From: Spirosoma sp. 48-14 | GTDB taxonomy: Bacteria > Bacteroidota > Bacteroidia > Cytophagales > Spirosomataceae | Assembly: GCF_001898575.1 (NCBI RefSeq) | Contig: NZ_MKUD01000058.1 | Coordinates: 345,123 to 409,122, forward strand | Direction of reading: 5' to 3' | Length of the DNA: 64,000 nt | Shown here: positions 60,239 through 64,000 of the stretch, one piece after another | Numbering within the stretch: the stretch's first letter is position 1 | How the letters are laid out: each line of letters starts with the position of its first letter | Position numbers and translations under genes: made by a program | The notes under the pieces: model-generated | The model's input: the letters and a program-made list of their open reading frames with translations, nothing else | What the model was told of the DNA's origin: nothing | Database searches by the model: none

Positions 60239-61723
60239 CTAATTTTCTTCTTTCATCAGTTCTGCCTCTTCCTGACGTATTTCAGCGGCTTCTGTAGCCT
60301 CTAATTCCGTCATACCGGGTTCAGCACCACCAAAGCCCAGAATCTTCAGCATCGTCTCACTATTTTGCTCAGGAGCAAACAAGCGGGAGCGTAAATTACC
60401 TTGCTCATCTTTATCGACAATAACGTGCTGCGGAGCTGGAATCAGACAGTGTTGAATACCTCCATACCCCCCCAGCGACTCCTGATAAGCCCCTGTGTGG
60501 AACAAGCCTATGTATTGATCCTCGGTATCCTGATCGAAAATTGGCAGATACAAATCGGCACTATGGGCTTCGGTATTATAAAAATCATGCGAGTCGCAGG
60601 TGAGGCCACCCAGGTTCACTTTCTGGTATGGATTATCCCAGTTATTGACCGACAGCATGATGTATTTCTGACCAAGCCCCCACGAATCGGGTAATTGGGT
60701 GATAAACGACCCATCGATCATATACCACAACTCCTTATCGTTCTGTAACTTCTGATCGATCACTTTATAAATAACTGCCCCACTTTCGCCAACCGTATAT
60801 GAACCGAATTCCGTAAAAATATGCGGTACCGGAACATTATTCTTGTTACAAATCCACTGAATACTTTCCACAATCTGGTCGATCATGGCCTGGTAATCGT
60901 ATGTAAACTGGAATGAAGTCTGGATTGGCATGCCACCGCCAATGTCAATCGAATCCAGATCAGGGCACATTTTCCGCAGTTCACAGTATTTGTACATGAA
61001 CCGGCTCAGTTCACTCCAGTAATAAGCGCTGTCTTTGATACCCGTGTTAATGAAAAAGTGTAGCATTTTCAGCTTGAACTTCTCATTTGGCTGGATTTTG
61101 GTCCGGTATAACTCATTTACATCACTATACCGAATACCTAACCGCGAAGTATAAAAGGCAAAGTTTGGCTCTTCGTCAGTGGCAATCCGAATGCCTAGAT
61201 TTACACTTTCGGCAGTTACCGAATTTTCGTACGCTTCAATCTCCTTGAGGTTATCCAGCACCGGAATACAGTTGGTGAACCCATCATTGATAAGCTCACT
61301 AATATATTGTGTATACAGTGGCCGCTTGTAGCCATTACAAACGATATACGTACTCTTGGAAATCTTTCCCATTTTGAACAATTCCCGAATAATGGGAATG
61401 TCATAAGCCGACGAGCTTTCCAGATGGATGTTGTTTTTCAGGGCTTCTTCGAGTACAAACCGAAAATGGGAGGACTTTGTACAATAACAGTAGGTATAGC
61501 TGCCCTTGTAATTATACCGTTTCATTGCATTTTTGAACAGCAGCTTGGCATGTTCAATATGTTCAGTGATTTTCGGTAAGTACGTTAATTTTAAGGGTGT
61601 ACCATATTGTTTGACAATGTCCATCAGTGGGACATTATTGAACATCAACTCGTTGTTCTCGACGTTGAATTCCCGTGTCGGAAACTCAAACGTCTGGTCA
61701 ATCAGATCATAGTAAGTCTTCAT
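60239..61723 (-). CDS. speA: arginine decarboxylase (fold-type III, Bacteroidota form)
   Basis: A 494-residue PLP decarboxylase of the ornithine/DAP/arginine group 2 family. The PLP lysine is in YCTKSSHF; SIDIGGGMP and the catalytic Cys segment TCDSHDF near 400 are visible. Proteins of this length and type in Bacteroidota are taken as arginine decarboxylases for spermidine synthesis via agmatine. The substrate is from family, not tested here. The last 40 residues are acidic. Confidence 0.8.
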   Translation of the reverse strand: MKTYYDLIDQTFEFPTREFNVENNELMFNNVPLMDIVKQYGTPLKLTYLPKITEHIEHAKLLFKNAMKRYNYKGSYTYCYCTKSSHFRFVLEEALKNNIHLESSSAYDIPIIRELFKMGKISKSTYIVCNGYKRPLYTQYISELINDGFTNCIPVLDNLKEIEAYENSVTAESVNLGIRIATDEEPNFAFYTSRLGIRYSDVNELYRTKIQPNEKFKLKMLHFFINTGIKDSAYYWSELSRFMYKYCELRKMCPDLDSIDIGGGMPIQTSFQFTYDYQAMIDQIVESIQWICNKNNVPVPHIFTEFGSYTVGESGAVIYKVIDQKLQNDKELWYMIDGSFITQLPDSWGLGQKYIMLSVNNWDNPYQKVNLGGLTCDSHDFYNTEAHSADLYLPIFDQDTEDQYIGLFHTGAYQESLGGYGGIQHCLIPAPQHVIVDKDEQGNLRSRLFAPEQNSETMLKILGFGGAEPGMTELEATEAAEIRQEEAELMKEEN

Positions 61724-62001
61724 CCCTACGTTCGGCGCATAAAAATAAGTGGTCCGTTACTCCGGTTTCCCGCTGTGGCGGTTGTGGTTATGAAAAAACA
61801 GGCGCGAATTTGGCTCTTAAAATCGGGCTTTCCAAGTAAGGTCTATCCGCAAGGTAGTCAACGAAAAACAAAACGCTTTGATTCGATAATCATAGAAATT
61901 TAACAGGATGTAGATATCCCTTGTTTATCCACTTACTAAGTTCATCAGGCAAACCAAAAAGAAACTGTACTTTTGTTTTTCTACACTGACTGATTTTCCA
62001 A
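61724..62001. promoter_or_regulatory. divergent spacer with Mpl promoter element
   Basis: TACTTTTG at 61968-61975 fits TAnnTTTG for the rightward Mpl-like gene, about 26 bp before ATG. No -33 TTG at the proper distance. No gene otherwise. Confidence 0.5.
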
Positions 62002-63360
62002 ATGCCCCAGTCTATTCATTTCATTTCTATTGGTGGCAGTGCCATGCATAATCTGGCTTTAGCCCTTCATCAACAAGGTTATACCGTTACTGGGTCTGAT
62101 GAAACCATTTATGAACCTTCACGGACTCGCTTAGAAAAACAAAACCTATTACCAGCACAAACTGGATGGTTTCCTGAGAAAATTCACAGTGGCCTAGATG
62201 TAGTCATAGTCGGCATGCATGCTCGGAAAGACAATCCTGAACTCATCAAAGCACTTGAATTAGGTTTACCCATTTATTCTTATCCCGAATTTATTTATCA
62301 ATTAAGTCGGCAAAAGCAACGGGTAGTTATAGCTGGCAGTCATGGGAAGACGACAATAGTTGCCATGATTCTGCATGTTCTGAAGCATTACAACCGGCAA
62401 TTTGACTTCTGGATTGGTGATCCCATCGAGGAGTTCGATACCACGGTCCGGCTTTCATCGACAGCTCCATTGATTATCATTGAAGGGGATGAATACGCAT
62501 CATCACCTATCGATTCACGGCCAAAGTTTCTGGCTTTTCAACCCCACATTGCCCTAATTAGTGGAATTGCCTGGGACCATATTAATCTTTACCCTACCTG
62601 GGACGAGTATGTCGATCAGTTTGAGTCATTGGCCGAAGCCATGCCTAAAGCAGGCATTTTGATTTTTGATGAATCGGACGATATGCTTGATGTAATTGGC
62701 CAAAAAGAACGGGACGATATTACAAAAATACCCTATCTAGCACACCCTAGTGAAATTGTCAACGGAGAGACGTTCCTCATTACAAAACAGGGAAAGCGGG
62801 TACCTACTAGACTGTTCGGACAGCATAACATGAAAAATATCGCTGGGGCCATAACCGTCTGCGACCGTATCGGCATCACTGAGGATATGTTTTATGAAGC
62901 CATTCCAACATTTACTGGTGTCAGCAAACGCCTGGAGAAAATTGCGGAATCTACCAATAGAACTGTCTTTAGAGACTTTGCCCATTCACCAGCCAAAGTA
63001 GAAGCAACAACAGAAGCTGTAAAACAACAATACCCCAATAAGAAATTACTGGCCGTAGTTGAGCTTCAGTCTATTGACAACACGAATAAATCGTTTTTGG
63101 ATAAATATAAAGAAACAACAGACGCTGCTGACCAGGTAGCCATATTCATACATCCTGGCTCAGCAGATTCAAGCGAACAGATTACGACATCTGATATACA
63201 GAAGGCTTTTCAAAAGCCTTCGCTCCAGGTTTTTACAGATTCGGCTGCTTTACAAAATTATCTTCTTCAGGAACGAGATGCCAATCACATTTTTCTCTTC
63301 ATGAGCTCAGAAACTTTTGGTGGTCTGGATCTACCTAATCTTGCTCCAAAACTGATCTAA
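62002..63360 (+). CDS. mpl: Mur ligase family protein, Mpl-like
   Basis: A 452-residue MurC/Mpl-type ligase: joins UDP-MurNAc to a peptide in wall recycling. N-terminal FISIGGSAMHNLALAL, ATP-binding GSHGKTT, acidic IIEGDEYASS and HINLYPTW. The length and GGSAMHNLA start favour Mpl over MurC (usual GIGGIGMS). Likely recycles L-Ala-D-Glu-mDAP. Upstream divergent to arginine decarboxylase. Confidence 0.88.
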   Translation: MPQSIHFISIGGSAMHNLALALHQQGYTVTGSDETIYEPSRTRLEKQNLLPAQTGWFPEKIHSGLDVVIVGMHARKDNPELIKALELGLPIYSYPEFIYQLSRQKQRVVIAGSHGKTTIVAMILHVLKHYNRQFDFWIGDPIEEFDTTVRLSSTAPLIIIEGDEYASSPIDSRPKFLAFQPHIALISGIAWDHINLYPTWDEYVDQFESLAEAMPKAGILIFDESDDMLDVIGQKERDDITKIPYLAHPSEIVNGETFLITKQGKRVPTRLFGQHNMKNIAGAITVCDRIGITEDMFYEAIPTFTGVSKRLEKIAESTNRTVFRDFAHSPAKVEATTEAVKQQYPNKKLLAVVELQSIDNTNKSFLDKYKETTDAADQVAIFIHPGSADSSEQITTSDIQKAFQKPSLQVFTDSAALQNYLLQERDANHIFLFMSSETFGGLDLPNLAPKLI

Positions 63361-63394
63361 TCACTCTTTGACTTACTGAATCTACGTAATTAAC

Positions 63395-63946
63395 ATGCAA
63401 AGTCTTGTTGTCTATTGTGCTTCGAGTCCAGGTACTAATCCAATCTATAACGAAGTAGCCTCTGAACTCGGTAAAAAAATGGCGGAACAGAACATTCGGC
63501 TAATATATGGAGGAGGGGGATTTGGGCTAATGGGCGACGTGGCCAACGCGGTTTTACAAAATGGTGGTATCGTAACTGGTATAATCCCGAATTTTCTTGC
63601 TGATTTAGAGGTAGCCCATACAACGCTTACGGAATTGCACTTTGTAGAAACTATGCATGAACGTAAGTATAAAATGGTTCAATTAGCTAAAGGCGTAATA
63701 GCTCTGCCTGGGGGTTATGGAACCTTAGACGAGTTATTTGAAATTTTAACCTGGAAGCAACTTAAACTCTATGATGGGCCTGTAGCTGTGATCAATATAA
63801 ATGGCTTTTACGACCTTTTATTGCAACAATTGGACCGGATGGTAGCCGATGGCTTTTTAAAGGCTGAGAATCGCTCTTTGCCGATTATAGCTAATTCAGT
63901 AGATGATGCTTTAAAACAGATTAATGATTATTGGGCTACTATTTAA
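63395..63946 (+). CDS. LOG-family Rossmann-fold protein
   Basis: A 183-residue TIGR00730/LOG protein with the hallmark PGGYGTLDELFE and GGGGFGLMGDVANA. LOG enzymes release cytokinin bases from nucleoside 5'-monophosphates; bacterial ones act as nucleotide phosphoribohydrolases. Co-directional with mpl. Confidence 0.92.
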   Translation: MQSLVVYCASSPGTNPIYNEVASELGKKMAEQNIRLIYGGGGFGLMGDVANAVLQNGGIVTGIIPNFLADLEVAHTTLTELHFVETMHERKYKMVQLAKGVIALPGGYGTLDELFEILTWKQLKLYDGPVAVININGFYDLLLQQLDRMVADGFLKAENRSLPIIANSVDDALKQINDYWATI

Positions 63947-63969
63947 CTTTCTAACAAAGTATTAAAACA

Positions 63970-63995
63970 AAAAAGCCATCTATCGATGGCTTTTT
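63970..63995. terminator. rho-independent terminator
   Basis: AAAAAGCCATC/GATGGCTTTTT with tetraloop TATC, A- and T-runs on both sides. Confidence 0.9.
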
Positions 63996-64000
63996 GCTTA

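Overview
This window looks like a chromosomal segment from a Bacteroidota bacterium of the order Cytophagales, most like Spirosoma. The evidence is a GldB-type gliding lipoprotein, a SusC-like TonB receptor, the Bacteroidota form of arginine decarboxylase, TAnnTTTG-type -7 promoter elements (best seen before tRNA-Phe, fusA and rpsJ), weak Shine-Dalgarno sequences and many Tat or Sec lipoproteins. The genus is inference; no 16S rRNA gene is present. No prophage, insertion sequence or CRISPR array was seen. The content is mostly housekeeping.

Layout. 1-6.8 kb: partial PQQ-type sugar dehydrogenase, LytS-like histidine kinase without a visible partner, an unknown membrane-anchored protein, a TonB-dependent receptor and a membrane-anchored coiled-coil protein. 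7-13 kb: Fpg-like glycosylase and pirin, then a divergent pair of a Y-family polymerase and an XRE-S24 repressor (an SOS-like unit with its own candidate operators), and an ABC exporter. 13-25 kb: fusA, rpsJ, mutL, two rhomboid proteases, dxs, aspartokinase, a Dabb protein and a class IV aminotransferase. 25-34 kb: bioF-bioD, a quinone-reductase-like MDR enzyme, a GNAT-ybeY-polysaccharide deacetylase operon, an SDR, a membrane-anchored nitrilase-like protein and two tandem Tat-exported ferritin-like proteins. 34-50 kb: a long, mostly minus-strand run with a PfkB kinase, an acetyltransferase-like protein, nadD, gmk, a sigma/anti-sigma pair, Fe-S electron-transfer proteins, tRNA-Phe, a membrane MutS-like ATPase, Fur and an MsbA-like exporter; cysS, an M28 peptidase and a small lipoprotein face the other way. 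50-64 kb: gldB, an outer-membrane barrel, a split his cluster (hisH-hisA-X-GNAT-hisF), DUF72, valS, gmhB, arginine decarboxylase, an Mpl-like ligase and a LOG-family protein.

The least ordinary part of the window is between the genes. Many spacers carry long inverted repeats, with arms up to 38 bp and few mismatches. The mismatches I scored in the long arms are all transitions. Some lie between convergent genes and could act as bidirectional terminators; others lie between co-directional or divergent genes, where that does not explain them. A subset is built from degenerate 7-nt repeats with strict phase, such as AATGNNN, AGGAGNN or an AAAC-anchored unit, on both arms of a stem. Two other spacers have an AATG/ATGAC word about every 10 nt. 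I know of no described Bacteroidota element with this design; it is the best candidate here for something new.

Other points: three perfect DnaA boxes upstream of bioF; a MutL lacking the endonuclease and zinc motifs; three copies of a 9-bp motif between the polymerase and repressor genes; an anti-sigma factor with a changed zinc motif; and an Fpg-like protein missing one zinc cysteine.
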